Source: Gigaspora rosea
Lineage: Eukaryota > Glomeromycota > Glomeromycetes > Diversisporales > Gigasporaceae
Assembly: GCA_003550325.1 (NCBI GenBank)
Contig: QKWP01000441.1
Span: 66,261-130,260, forward strand
Reading direction: 5' to 3'
DNA length: 64,000 bases
In this document: positions 1 to 12,784 of the stretch, piece after piece
How the letters are laid out: every line of letters starts with the position of its first letter
Position numbering within the stretch: the first letter of the stretch is position 1
The notes under the pieces: generated by a model
Databases searched by the model: none
What the model was told of the DNA's origin: nothing
The model's input: the letters and a program-made list of their open reading frames with translations, nothing else
Position numbers and translations under genes: made by a program

Positions 1-125
1 TTTATTCAATTAATCGATTGGTCAATCGATTAATCAACTAATCGATTAGTCGATTAATCACCAACTAATCGATTAGTTGAATAAAATCGATTAATCGATT
101 AGTTGGATAAAATGATCTATCAACT
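1..125. repeat. TAATCGATTAG palindromic satellite
   Basis: Repeated copies of the self-complementary core TAATCGATTA, spaced by a few bases, fill the left edge. No coding potential. It probably continues outside the window. Confidence 0.7.
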
Positions 126-149
126 AATCGATTGAAAAATTTTCATCGA

Positions 150-660
150 TTTGTATCACTAATTGTAGTAAAATTAAGAGAATTTTGGTATAACTCTGGA
201 TCTATTGGTCCAAATTGAATGATTTTGGCTCCATTCAATTCGTCTCAATGAGACAAATCAAATGGTAACAAAATCGTTCAATTTGGGATCACAAGATCAC
301 AAGTTATTTACAATTATATATTATACAAAATTGGAAGGAGTATTGTGGTAGATAAGGGTATTGTGGCAGAATTTGCAATAACTTGTGACCTATCAGTCCA
401 ATCTAAACGATTTTTATACTATTCAAATTGTCTCATTGAGACAATTCAAATAGTATAAAAATCGTTTAATTTTAATGTTCGAATATAATGTATTAGTTTT
501 TTTCAAAAAATTTAATTTAAACATTCAAACACTAATATCTTATGACCTAGTGATTGAAATCAAACGATTTTTGTACCATTTGAATCGTCTCGATGAGACA
601 ATTCAAATGGTATAAAAATCACTTAGATTGGGCTGATGGTTTACAAGTTATTAGCAAATT
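150..660. repeat. Three ~170-bp units centred on a GTCTCAATGAGAC palindrome
   Basis: The palindromic core GTCTCAATGAGAC, flanked by AATTC/AAATG arms, occurs near 238-256, 427-446 and 587-604 with diverged flanks. A related GTCTCACTGAGAT sequence is near 63,090. It looks like a family of small foldback repeats. I see nothing coding up to about 1,420. Confidence 0.55.
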
Positions 661-1421
661 CGCCACAATACCCATATCCACCTAATTACTTTATGTTTGA
701 TTTTATTAGATGATTGATTATACTAGTGTACTATGTATATATGCATGCCAGATTACTTTAGCATATTGATGTAAGTTTGATATGTACATGCTTATTGTTT
801 ACCAAAAAACAATTAACGTCTAATGTTACAGGTGCTGCTAGTATATAAATATATAGCATACACCAAAAAAAATTTTTTGCCCAATTCTTACTATTTTGAA
901 ACCTGCGGTAATTCTGTTCATTTTAAAGTTTGTGATTCAAGAGTTATATTATTAACTTTAACAGTATAGGTAGAAGTAAATTTAGGATAGTAAGATGTAA
1001 TGAGAAATAAAAAAAATTGAATACAGAGGTCTAGAACATATTTAGTTACAAAAAAAGAATAATATAATCTAAATTTATATTTGCATAAACAGTGCATAAA
1101 AGCATCTCTATTTTATCATATCGCTCAAATAATTATTAGTGGTAAATTATAACAATAATGGTATGTATAATCAGTTGTGCAATATTAGATTTAAAAGTAT
1201 AGCATGATTTATACAATATTTATATATAAAATCAATATAAAATCTTTTTTTGCAAATTAATTCTTTTTACCTTTTGTGTTAATAAAACAATTGCTAAAGC
1301 TATTTGGACAAGTAGATTTAATCAAGCAAAAAATTTCATCTCTAATAATAAGCAATAGAGCCTCTAACTATATTTGTTGTGAGACTAAATAGGCTCATAA
1401 TTACTATTAGATAGCTCAGTA

Positions 1422-1807
1422 CTTAATTGCCAATCCGGATAAGATCAGCAATATTTTTATATTTAGAATTGGGGCAAAACAAATATATAAACAACATAGT
1501 ACAAAATCTAAAACAGGCCTGTATATATAAAATTTTTATATAATTTAAAGAATTTTAAAGACATTTTTACTTATATCTTCTTATTTACAGATCTGATTTT
1601 AATGAAATTTTACTAGTAGATGACAAGAACTTGCTCTACAACTTTACTTATATCAAAAAATAATATTTACTTAGTACAAAAAAAAAACTTTTCATAAAAG
1701 TCATAATCAGATTTACTAATATATTCTTTATATATTTGTTTATCTCTAATTTTATATATAGTAATAATATAGCTATAGTGCCGATCTTATCTGGATTGGT
1801 AATTAAG
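1422..1807. mobile_element. MITE-like inverted-repeat element, ~386 bp
   Basis: The ends are inverted copies of CTTAATTGCCAATCCGGATA (left) and its complement with few mismatches (right, ending AATTAAG). The interior is AT-rich and non-coding. I could not identify a convincing target-site duplication, so the superfamily is open. Confidence 0.55.
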
Positions 1808-2389
1808 CAAAAGTGATTGTTTGGTTCGCAAAAATATGTTATCTACTATATTTATTCTTTATAATAAATAGCTTTCTTAGGTACAGTTATAACCTTTAAA
1901 GGTAGGTCTAGGATCCAACTGTTACCTTCCTAAAAGCTATTTTTTTTATATTTATAAAATGTTTATTAAATTTGGGCAAGAACTCATGAAAATATCTTTG
2001 ATATAAACAATTTTAGCGCAGCTTTGTAATATATGTTTTTTTGTTTTTTCAAAATAACCCAACTTATTATTTTATTTACTTTATAATTATAATTATCCAT
2101 TTATCATTTTTATCTAGTATATTAGTTGTCTATATCCAACAGTAATGAAAGTCTTCTATTACCAATGATAACAACAAGTTTTGTAGTATTTAGTAATAGT
2201 TTAATATAATTGTTTAGATCAAATATTCTTATACATATTTATTAATTTTTCTTCAATATATTAAATAAATACAAATAATCATTGATATAATCAATAATTT
2301 GATTAAATCATCGATTGAATTATTTTTTATAATAATGTTCTATGTATATTGGATAATTTATTTATTTTTTGTTTAGAAATTATTAATTT

Positions 2390-3480
2390 TTTATGAGAAC
2401 TCTTTCCAATGAATACTTGAACCAAATTACTAACAGAAGAAAAGCAAGAAGGTTTTTGTTAAAGAGTTGCCTATATATAATATATAGTAGAATAACACAG
2501 AAAAACAGTTTTTATAAAGGTCAACTACTGACTAGGAACTTCTTTATATATTCGACTTACAAGTTAAAAGCATACTTTTACAAAATAACTGGCAGAAGGT
2601 AGAACCCTTGTACAAGAAATTTTGGTAAAGATTAAAGTTTTTTTCTGTTGACAAAGTATCCTGTGGTAAAACAGTAGGGAACAACAAAAAAATGAGTTTT
2701 TCTAACTATACCCTCTCCTTTAAATTTCTTTTGAGTATTGTTTTACTTCCTTTTGGATTTTTTTGAAATTTTTACCAAAAAGTAGAAATTCTAGCTTACC
2801 CCTTCAAAAGATTGGCAGTGTTTACTCCTTTCAAATCAGGAATAGGACCTAAATTGGGACCAGCGACGTCACGAGTAAATTTGGTTGCTACATACAAATA
2901 AACAATAAGTGATGTAGTTGGATCTGAGAGCATGTGAAAAATTTCTTATCTTTTTTATTTTTAGTTTTAGTTTTATTGTTTTTTTTTTACTTTTTTACCG
3001 TATATATGACCTTTTGATAGATTTAGTCTATATAGTGTTATATAATTTTTATCATCTCATGCAGATGTAGCAGTGTCTGAAATTGGATTGCGGAGTCTGC
3101 GGACTACAACAAATTTTAAATTTCTGCAACCAAAATCTGATATGCATATGTGAATTCCGCACATAAATTTGCAAAGTTTACTTATAAATTTCGATTAAAT
3201 GCTTAAGCATGCAACTAAATTTTTATAAATTCTTATAATCTGCAACTATTTTTTTTATTTAGTTGCAGCCCGCAACAAATTTAAAAATTGAATTTCATAC
3301 ACTGAGATGTAGTAGCACCTTAATTTTTTATTTTTCTTTGCTTGTTCTTTGGGGTTTGTTTTTTTTTTTTTTTTATTTGTCTTATTGGTTTGTTTTGTTG
3401 TCGTTTAGGTTTGTTGTTTTGGCCCCATTTTAGCTTTCCCTTTTTTTTATTCTTTGTCATGAGTAGTTCAGAGAGGAAGT
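2390..3480. repeat. Dispersed repeat family, copy 1 (diverged)
   Basis: Shares ordered blocks with 9,870-11,330 and 47,380-48,340. These include a segment reading 'gatcAGCAGTGTTTACt.cTTcCAAATC', a TATATAATTTTTAT block and a pyrimidine-rich tail region. Open frames inside are not conserved among copies, so I treat it as a non-coding interspersed repeat. Its class is unknown. Confidence 0.55.
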
Positions 3481-3519
3481 TTTTTAGAAGAAATAGATTA
3501 TGAATTAGGAAGCTGATAC

Positions 3520-5562
3520 CCAGTGTTGTTGACTGGAAGCAGGAACTTCACTGAACGTCCAGATAATTCCAGTGGTCCAGTGTATACATGCTGGCAAAAC
3601 CCGGACAAATTCCAACTAATAAAAAAACAATTGCTATTTATAAAAGATTAAATCAAATAAATAATCTTAATATTTTGTAAATATATTATTTATAACTATA
3701 AGAATATATATGATTTGTTTAAATAAAGATTATTAATAAAGTTTTTGAGATATTAGTTATACTAGAATTTGGGATTTGGGATTTGGGATGACGGACAAAT
3801 CCCAAACTATAGTAAGTCGGGATTTTGCCAACATGTATAGTCCAGTGGTTCCAGTGAAGTTTTCACTGAAAGGAATTATTTCACTGGAACCAATATAATA
3901 TTAGCCAATCAAAATACGAATAAGAAGTAATAGATATTACACAGGCTGTTGTGAATATCATGAGTTAGCACGGCGAAGCCATAGTAATACATGTATTCAC
4001 GGCACACGTGTAATATCTGATATATTTCACGGTTTCTATGCCTATAACTTCATCATACATATATTGTATATTTTATGCTTTAAATAATCTGCAAGATTAG
4101 ATCTTTAGATCTCTTTTTTTTAGTTATTTCAGAATTTTCGAACTTTTTTATTTAACTTTTTTTATTTCATTTAATTTTTATTTATTTAATTTTTATTTAT
4201 TTGTTTGTTTTTTTTGTTGTTATATAAGTTTATATTTCTTTTTTATTTATTATTTATTTTTTTGTTAAAACTTATATATCAATAATATTTACCTTGCTTT
4301 TTTTTTTATAATTATAGTAGGATTGGTGGTGGCTTGACTTTTGAACTGCTTTGCTACTCTTGTTTTTGGGCTAGTTGCACCATACTTTCGGTTTCTTTGC
4401 CTTGGTGTTGGTGTAAATTGCGCCTAGTTTGTTGCCAGTGTAATTTCATCAGCGTGCTATGCTCATGGTATCATTGCTTAGATGTCGTGTGAATTGCCGT
4501 TGGTCTGTATGGTAACGATGCATATTCACTGGACGGTATAAGTTGTTTATTTAGTGTTAGGGTTAGTGTTTAGAATTGTGATAGGGTTAGATTGAGTTGT
4601 TTGAGTTAGATTATTTTAATTAGGGTTAGAGTAATTTATCAATAATTATCGTTATGAGTTATTATTATTAATATATTTATTAATTAATAAATTTTAAAAT
4701 AATACTACTTATCGAAAACCCAAGTAATTACTTAGAAATTTTTACAAAAGCTTTATTAAATGTTGAAGAATAAAGTTACGCTTTAGAATTTCTAAAAATT
4801 TGAAAAAATTTAATTAGTTAAAGTAAAAAAAATCAACACAAGTCCAAAGTTTAATAGAATTCTTGCAAAAAATCAAGCATAACTGTTTAGAAATGACTTT
4901 TGCGAAGAGTTTTTATTAAAAAAAATTTCGAAAAAGAAGTGCAATATCAAAAGTGCATCTTTTAGAAATTTGTGCATTCTTTATAATTAAATAAAGTAAT
5001 ATTATATTTTAATCGATTATTTTAATTTCATCGATTGAAATCTGATCATAGTAAAATTACTAATATTGCTAACATAGTTTTGATTTACTTAATTGAGATA
5101 TCACCCTAGTACGTACAGTACATACCTGAATGATCAGTCTCAAATTACAGGCTGTAAGAATATTTACACGTACGATGTACGAATTGTAGAATATTGTACA
5201 CTATATAGTTATATAGTTAGATAGTTAGTATGTACATTAGGTTCGTACTTGGGCTATTGCTAAATTTATATAAATGACAGTGTAATGGAATCTTATTATA
5301 GTAAAGCTTTCAGCATTGGCTTTGTATTAGTTGAACTTGAACATATACAAGTTAATTTTTTTTGACTTGCCGGATCCACTAGACCCCACTGGACCTCACT
5401 GGACCTCACTGGAACTTTCATCCAGTAGTAAAAAAAAAGTGGCTGGAAGGGTCTAGTGACAACTTATCACTAAAACCTATATATGTTCCAGTTACATCTA
5501 GTTAGTTCCAGTAACCCTTCCAGTTCCAGTGATCTTCACTAAACCGGTCCAGCAACAACATT
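3520..5562. mobile_element. Non-autonomous hAT-like element, 2.0 kb, TSD GCTGATAC
   Basis: The interval is bracketed by a perfect 8-bp direct repeat GCTGATAC (3512-3519 and 5563-5570). The ends are imperfect inverted repeats around CAGTGTTGTTG / CAACAACATT. Both subterminal zones are dense in GGTCCAGTG/CACTGGACC motifs, typical of subterminal binding repeats. No transposase is visible. An 8-bp duplication with CAGTG-type ends is the hAT signature. Interstitial TTAGGG-like repeats lie at 4,552-4,632. Confidence 0.65.
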
Positions 5563-5979
5563 GCTGATACTAGTTATACTATCTGTTGTTTTAAAGAAGA
5601 CTGATTCATTAGTAGTGCTTACAAAAATCAGTGTAGTAGCCAAAGTTGGGCACTAATTTGGGCAGTCAGCTTCGCATCAATCATTACAGTTAGAGTATAT
5701 AATTATATAGCTTCTATATAAATTTTTAATAAAGATCAAATTGGTTACAAAATTTAAAAAAATATATATATATTAATTAACAATTTGTAACAATTAGAAA
5801 TTCCTATCACTAGTTAATACTGTATTTATCAAGTACCCAATATATAGGGTGTGGTCAATTAAAACAGCAAATTTTTACATATATTTTATTTTGAGATAAT
5901 TGAGTTTAATCATTTGTTTTGATTTTTGGACTGATCCGGGATTAATAGGACCCCAGATATCTCTCATATAGGTCATAAC

Positions 5980-6129
5980 TAGAGCTGCAGACATTTAGAA
6001 GGTCCAAGGTAGTACGTCACTCTTCACGTTATATAAAATTTATATATAATCATATTAAACGTCACGTCACATATGTCACATCATACGTCATAGAATATGT
6101 TCATTAATGTTCTAATGTCTGCAGCTCTA
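5980..6129. mobile_element. hAT-like MITE, 150 bp, TSD GTCATAAC
   Basis: Perfect 8-bp direct repeats GTCATAAC at 5972-5979 and 6130-6137 flank terminal inverted repeats TAGAGCTGCAGACATT. Clean small hAT-type insertion, nested in the 5847-8807 element. Confidence 0.8.
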
Positions 6130-6599
6130 GTCATAACTGATCTGCACAAATTTTAAGGGGTTTGCTACCTTTAAAATCAAGTAAATTTGCTAAAAAGTCA
6201 ATTATTACATGAAGTTTTTATAGTAATTTGCTAAAAACTAAATTATTACATTTAGATAGTGCTCTTGGGTTTAGGTGCTCTAAAAAAATTTGTACAGCAT
6301 ATAAAAATACATTTTACTGGCATATTTACTTTTATATTTCTTGAAAATTTAAAAAGAGATACTTAATTTTGGATTTTTTGATCAAAAAATCAAAAATTAA
6401 GCATCTTTTCTTAAATTTTCAAGAAATATAAAAGTAAATTTACTTGCATAATGTATTTTTATGTGCTAAATAAGTTTTATTAGAGCAAAATATTATAATC
6501 ATTTAATAAAATTTTGGGTATAATATTATTTTATTAATAAAATTAAGGAATTGCTATTCGATTTTGTCACTTAAATATTTTAACTTTTAAAACCTTTTA

Positions 6600-8093
6600 T
6601 TAATATTATCTCTATAAGTTCTTGATCAAATTTAATAAAATTTTTTTTATTTGAATTCTATGGATTCGTACAATTAAAATAAAAAAATTTTCATCAAATT
6701 TGGTCAAGAACTCGTAAAGATATCTTTGATGAAAGTTCCTGTAAACAATTTCAACGCAGCTTCTTTGCAATATGTTTTTTTGCTTTTTCAAAATAACCCA
6801 CTGTTCGGCGATGATTTACAAAAAATTTTACTATGCTAACTAAAAAAAATTTTATAACAAGACTTATAGCGCATATCATGGACTAATAGAATCTCAAATT
6901 TCATGAAAAAATATTGAAAACTCATAAAGATATTAACGTTTTTGTAAATTTGAACGCATACGTTTTCGCAAGTTTTCCCCTAAATTCAAATGCTTCTGGA
7001 GGCACTTTCTCAAAATGAAACATACAAAATACGATTAAATAAGTTGATAGAATAGATATTCAAGAGTTTTCAGTTAAAATTTTATCAAAAACGGATTAAT
7101 ATTGATGAAGTTTTAATGATTTTTTCAATTTGCTTCCAGATTCGGGATTTTCTAAAATTTTCAATTTTGATCAAAACAGAAAAATCACCATCACAGGCTA
7201 GATTTTCACAAGTTCAAATGAAACAAGTTACTGCGCACTAATAAAATCAATAGAGAATAGATTAAAATTTTGCTTTCTAAAATTTCAAGTTATTTGGTTA
7301 AATATTCATTCTATAATAGCTTTTTTTCATTTGGCGCAGCTTCTTTAAAAGAAGCTGCGCCAAATAAAAAAAGCTATTATAGAATGAATATTTAACCAAA
7401 TAACTTGAAATTTTAGAAAGCAAAATTTTAATCTATTCTCTATTGATTTTATTAGTGCGCAGTAACTTGTTTCATTTGAACTTGTGAAAATCTAGCCTGT
7501 GATGGTGATTTTTCTGTTTTGATCAAAATTGAAAATTTTAGAAAATCCCGAATCTGGAAGCAAATTGAAAAAATCATTAAAACTTCATCAATATTAATCC
7601 GTTTTTGATAAAATTTTAACTGAAAACTCTTGAATATCTATTCTATCAACTTATTTAATCGTATTTTGTATGTTTCATTTTGAGAAAGTGCCTCCAGAAG
7701 CATTTGAATTTAGGGGAAAACTTGCGAAAACGTATGCGTTCAAATTTACAAAAACGTTAATATCTTTATGAGTTTTCAATATTTTTTCATGAAATTTGAG
7801 ATTCTATTAGTCCATGATATGCGCTATAAGTCTTGTTATAAAATTTTTTTTAGTTAGCATAGTAAAATTTCTTGTAAATCATCGCCGAACAGTGGGTTAT
7901 TTTGAAAAAGCAAAAAAACATATTGCAAAGAAGCTGCGTTGAAATTGTTTACAGGAACTTTCATCAAAGATATCTTTACGAGTTCTTGACCAAATTTGAT
8001 GAAAATTTTTTTATTTTAATTGTACGAATCCATAGAATTCAAATAAAAAAAATTTTATTAAATTTGATCAAGAACTTATAGAGATAATATTAA
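6600..8093. repeat. Near-perfect 1,494-bp palindrome
   Basis: The arms 6600-7346 and 7347-8093 are reverse complements with very few mismatches. The centre is TTTAAA at 7344-7349, inside a hairpin GGCGCAGCTTCTTTAAAAGA, so there is essentially no loop spacer. Neither arm encodes a recognisable protein. A diverged single-arm relative occurs near 1,955-2,070, so the arm belongs to a repeat family. Confidence 0.85.
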
Positions 8094-9201
8094 CTACAAT
8101 TATTATGTGAATTACTAACTAATTCACATCTCTATGCAATTGTATTACATATTTATTTGTTTATTGATATACAATCACGATCAATGATCATAATACATAT
8201 GTGGGGTAAGTACCAAGTTGCTATTGATACTAAAACCCGATTACATGCTACAACTACTTTTATTTATTTTTAATTATAATTGATTATTACTTTACTCTAT
8301 ATAGCCATTAACAACTTGTTATATCTGGATCGATCATTATAGCGCAACTTAACTTGTTACAATAATTTTTGCAAAAATGTGGGTAAATTGCTAAAAATAA
8401 AATATAACATGCATAAAATCTTTGTAATTTTCCAAAATATTCAATTATGACCCTTTTTAAAATTAACTTCAATTTGCTAAAATTTAAATTTGGACCTTAA
8501 ATCAAATTTGAATCAATTTGCTAAAAACAATATAACATATATCAGAGATATCCGGGGTCCTGGATTAATCAAATTTCACAATTTTGATTGGCTAAATATA
8601 ACATGTGACTATCGGGTAACCTCGTGATGTGCTAGCTCTACGCAGCTTTATGTAATTTTTCTTTTTACATTATCTTGATTTTTAATTATGCATATCGACT
8701 TTCATTTATAATTGAAAAGTGTCAATCATGTCAAAATTTATATAAATTTAATAAAAACCCATTTTTCAAAAAATTGTAAAAATGGGCTGTTTTAATTGAC
8801 CACACCCCATATATTAAATTAAAAAAAAATTTAAGTAGTAAAATTATATTTTATATCTTAAAGGAAATATTTTTTTGAATATATAGAATATCTGCATTGT
8901 AAACAATAATTTAAAATTATAATATATGTAGATTTAAAAATTATTTTTATTACATATACATATTGGGTACCCAATATATGTAAGATTAACCAAACTATAT
9001 GATATATATATGATAGATCACCAATATGTAGCATTTTATCTATTTTTTAATTATAGTTATATAGTACCCAATAGATGCTGATTTATTGGATTTTGATCCG
9101 TGTTATTATAAGATTTTGAGGTTAATTGATGATCCGCCAGTCAACTGATGCATGATAATAGTGTAACGTAACACAAATTACTATGTAAATCACTTTTAAA
9201 C

Positions 9202-9577
9202 GAAATGCCATGATCACCCAAGGAAAAATAATTTTCTTATTAAGTTAATGAGTTATATCGACTAATTGAAAGTTGTAGAGCTCATCGAGGCGCATCTAAC
9301 GGTGGTTAGATCATCAAAATCGGCCCAGTGATGCGGAGATATCGTCAAAAAACGATTGGGCGACTATATAAAATTCTATGTAAACAAACATTTGTTTACA
9401 TAAAATTTTATATAGTCGCCCAATTGTTTTTTGAAGATAACTCAGCATTTACTGGGCCAATTTTGATGATCTTACCACCTTTAGATTCGTCATAATGAGC
9501 TTTACAACTTTAAATTAATCGGCATGATTCATTAACTTAGTAAAAAAAGTATTTTTCCTTGGTAATCATGGCATTTC
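9202..9577. repeat. Foldback element with GAAATGCCATGATCACC arms
   Basis: Two ~180-bp arms beginning GAAATGCCATGATCACC face each other around a centre near 9,390 (TGTAAACAAACATTTGTTTACA is the centre, given here in two 11-base halves). Arms differ by scattered substitutions. Non-coding. Confidence 0.7.
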
Positions 9578-9602
9578 TACCTACAATATAGATTTTTATA
9601 GC

Positions 9603-9802
9603 AGAAATGCCACGATCACCCAAGAAAAAATATTTTTTTTACTAAGTTAACAAATCATGCCGATTAATTAAAAGTTGTAGAGCTCATTATGACGAATATA
9701 AAGGTGGTAAGATCATCAAAATTGGCCCAGTAGATGCTGAGTTATCTTCAAAAAATGATTGGGCGACTATGTAAAATTTTATGTAAACAAATGTTAGTTA
9801 AT
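9603..9802. repeat. Third, solo arm of the 9202-9577 foldback
   Basis: A direct copy of the left arm, starting GAAATGCCACGATCACC and running to the TGTAAACAAATG centre, where it stops. It suggests a partly deleted second foldback element or arm gene conversion. Confidence 0.65.
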
Positions 9803-9869
9803 ATACCTATACACAACAAAACTTTACCAAACTGCTGTTGGGTACAAAGTCCATTCACTGGATGTTCTG

Positions 9870-11330
9870 CTCCTGAAATAGAGATAAAAAAATATGCAGA
9901 CTTTTAAGCGAGGCACCTTGGCAGGCTTTGGTACTATTGAGCAAAGATGTAGTAGAAAGACTCTGGAGCTATAGATATGAAAATAGAAGTAGAGGCTTGG
10001 TTAGATATGTTATCTATAGCGTAACTCTGTCAAAATCCTTTAAGTTTGGTACTTTTTTGCCCCTTTGGTTTTTTCGAAATTTCAAAAAGTGGGCATTTTG
10101 GTTTACTCCCTCCAAAGGATCAGCAGTGTTTATTTCTTCCAAATCGGGAACGCGCCTACCAAATCAGAATCAAGTCACGAGTAAAATTGGGTCTTTGGAT
10201 ATAAACAGTGAATGCCACGTGAGGTTTTTTGGAGTAAAAGTCGAAATGAAATTTCTTTCTAGAATGTTCTATTAGGCATAGTTTTTTTTTTTTCTCTTTT
10301 TCTTTTCTTAATCTGTAAATATAATACTTAGATGAGGCGTTTCCTTGCACAGTATTATATAATTTTTATCGTCAGGCACAGGCGTATATGGTGCTGTTAT
10401 AGCCACTTACTTTGTGCCTTCTTCTTCTTTCTTTTCATTTTATGTTATATTACTTTGGCTTTTCGTTTAGGTTGTGTAGATTTCCCCCATTTTATTTTTC
10501 CTTTTATTTTCTTTATACCTTTTTGTTTTCTGGTAGAATCCTGCTACTCGAGAAGTTAGAAAAAGAGGGTTAGAAAGTAGGCAGTTATAACAGGCGGCAA
10601 ACTCTAATCAGTGATTCGGTATTTTAATTCCATTGAGAANTCCCTCCAAAGGATCAGCAGTGTTTATTTCTTCCAAATCGGGAACGCGCCTACCAAATCA
10701 GAATCAAGTCACGAGTAAAATTGGGTCTTTGGATATAAACAGTGAATGCCACGTGAGGTTTTTTGGAGTAAAAGTCGAAATGAAATTTCTTTCTAGAATG
10801 TTCTATTAGGCATAGTTTTTTTTTTTTCTCTTTTTCTTTTCTTAATCTGTAAATATAATACTTAGATGAGGCGTTTCCTTGCACAGTATTATATAATTTT
10901 TATCGTCAGGCACAGGCGTATATGGTGCTGTTATAGCCACTTACTTTGTGCCTTCTTCTTCTTTCTTTTCATTTTATGTTATATTACTTTGGCTTTTCGT
11001 TTAGGTTGTGTAGATTTCCCCCATTTTATTTTTCCTTTTATTTTCTTTATACCTTTTTGTTTTCTGGTAGAATCCTGCTACTCGAGAAGTTAGAAAAAGA
11101 GGGTTAGAAAGTAGGCAGTTATAACAGGCGGCAAACTCTAATCAGTGATTCGGTATTTTAATTCCATTGAGAAGAGGGGTTCTGATGAGAGAAATGTTTG
11201 ATATAGCAGGTCACATTTAAGGATCTTTAAGACACCTGGGTGGGTCGCACTATAGTATTTTAACCTCAAAGGAGGTAATTATATTGTACTGGCGTTACAT
11301 ACTTAATAAAATAAAGTTGCGGCATGACTG
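9870..11330. repeat. Dispersed repeat family, copy 2, with internal exact duplication
   Basis: Same family as 2,390-3,480 and 47,380-48,340. Blocks shared with copy 3 start at 'GCTTGGTTAGATAT' and include AGTGGGCATTTTGG. A 533-bp block occurs twice here without visible change (10107-10639 and 10641-11173), separated by one ambiguous base. Open frames inside the block are simply duplicated and lack counterparts in the other copies. Confidence 0.6.
10107..11173. repeat. Exact 533-bp tandem duplication joined by an N
   Basis: Both units start TCCCTCCAAAGGATCAGC and end CATTGAGAA. Period is 534 including the N at 10640. Identity plus the N at the seam points to an assembly join between overlapping contig ends rather than biology. 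Confidence 0.8.
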
Positions 11331-11434
11331 CCGAATATTAAAAAAAACAAAAACTTGACTTGCACCTTCAATATATTTTTTTAAAAAAAAAATTGGCTTG
11401 TTTATATGCATATTTGTTTAAATTAATATTAGTT

Positions 11435-12500
11435 TTAATTGTTCGGAGCATAGCGGAGAATCCTAATGGACAAGTATAAATGTAACAAAAGTTATGTTTT
11501 GATGCATTACAAGTTACGATTTTGTAGGATAAGTAGTATGAGGTCCTAGGGCATGCTCTAGAGACATGCCCCCTATCATGTAATTACAAAAAGAATTATT
11601 ACAAATATAATTGGCTGATATTAAAAACCTAGATTAACTTCAATATCAAGCTAAAAATAATAAAAATTTGTAATTTTTAAATTTAAAAAAATAATAAAAT
11701 TATTTTTTAAAACATTTATTTGGTTTTATATTACATAAAAGAATCCATTTTGAAAAATTTTAAGCATGCATATTGATGATTTATATACCTAGGGGCATGC
11801 CCTAGTGTATAATAAAAAGGTCATACCTCGGCTTGAAGGCATGCTCCTTGAAGCATGCCCTAAATTTTACAATGCCTTCTATCTTATGATTTTGATACAA
11901 ATACTAAAAACAAAATCAAGAATATAACTTTAAAAAAGGATGGCTGTCTGCATGCGTGACGCATGATTACAAGACTATTTTGATCAACAAACTGGCTATT
12001 TGATTAGTAAACAGTAACACTGATCAAATTTGGGTCGATATATAGTACTGTCTATTATAAAAAAATCATTCATTAATAAAATAAAATTTTTTTTTATTAT
12101 ACTATTTTTAAATTTTATGCTTCAAACTTATATTGGTTCCCGATTCCCCAGTAATAATAAGCATATACACATACTTATTGTTCGGAGCATAGCAGAGAAC
12201 CCTAATGGATGAGTATAAGTGTAACAAAAGTTATGTTTTGATGCATCACAAGTTACGATTTTGATGCAACTACTAAAAACAAAATCAAGAACGTAACTTT
12301 GAAAAAGGATGTCTGTCCGCATGTGTGCCGTGTGATTACAAGACTATTTTGATCAACAAACTGGCTATTTGATTAATAAACATAATATTGATCAAATTTG
12401 GGTCGATATGTAGTACTGTATATTATAAAAAAATTTATTTGTTATTAATAAAATAAAATTTTTTTATTATACTATAATTGTCCGGAGCAAAGCGGAGGAC
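11435..12500. repeat. GTTCGGAGCATAGCGGAGAA repeat family, three copies
   Basis: Starts near 11,439, 12,178 and (TGTCCGGAGCAAAGCGGAGG) 12,478. The first two share about 90 bp, including AAAGTTATGTTTTGATGCAT. Following blocks (AACAAAATCAAGAA, TTTTGATCAACAAACTGG) recur at 11,910-12,030 and 12,280-12,400. Non-coding interspersed repeats. 11,560-11,880 also has repeated GGGGCATGCCCTAG-type palindromes. Confidence 0.55.
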
Positions 12501-12784
12501 TATTTGTTTTTACGACAGCAAGTGATCATTTCGATCACGTGAGAATTCTGTCCGTCCGGTTCTGTGATGCTGATTGGTCATCATAATCATTATATAGATG
12601 CAATAAATTTTTAACTCAACTCCGGACTTACACTGGTTTCCAGTTTCTAGTTATATTTTTCGATTCCCTAGCCTATCTATATTATAAAAGTTATAACTGT
12701 CTGTCCGCTTAAAGCATTTTGATTGGTCGAATTTGGATACCGTGATCTGGATCGTCATCAGGGGATCTATTGATCTATGCAGAG

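Larger units (their letters stand above)
5847..8807. mobile_element. ~3-kb inverted-repeat element with GGGTGTGGTC ends
   Basis: Left end GGGTGTGGTCAATTAAAACA and right end its inverted copy. Further inside, diverged inverted segments pair around GGATTAATAGGACCCC (5,940) and GGGGTCCTGGATTAATC (8,555). The ends and TA-rich flanks resemble Tc1/mariner-type elements, but no transposase is present. It contains a nested MITE (5980-6129) and the large palindrome (6600-8093). Confidence 0.5.

Noticed and set aside
9928-11093. Open frames of 64-115 residues in the dispersed repeat
   Set aside because: They are duplicated only because the DNA block is duplicated, and they are absent from the other two family copies.
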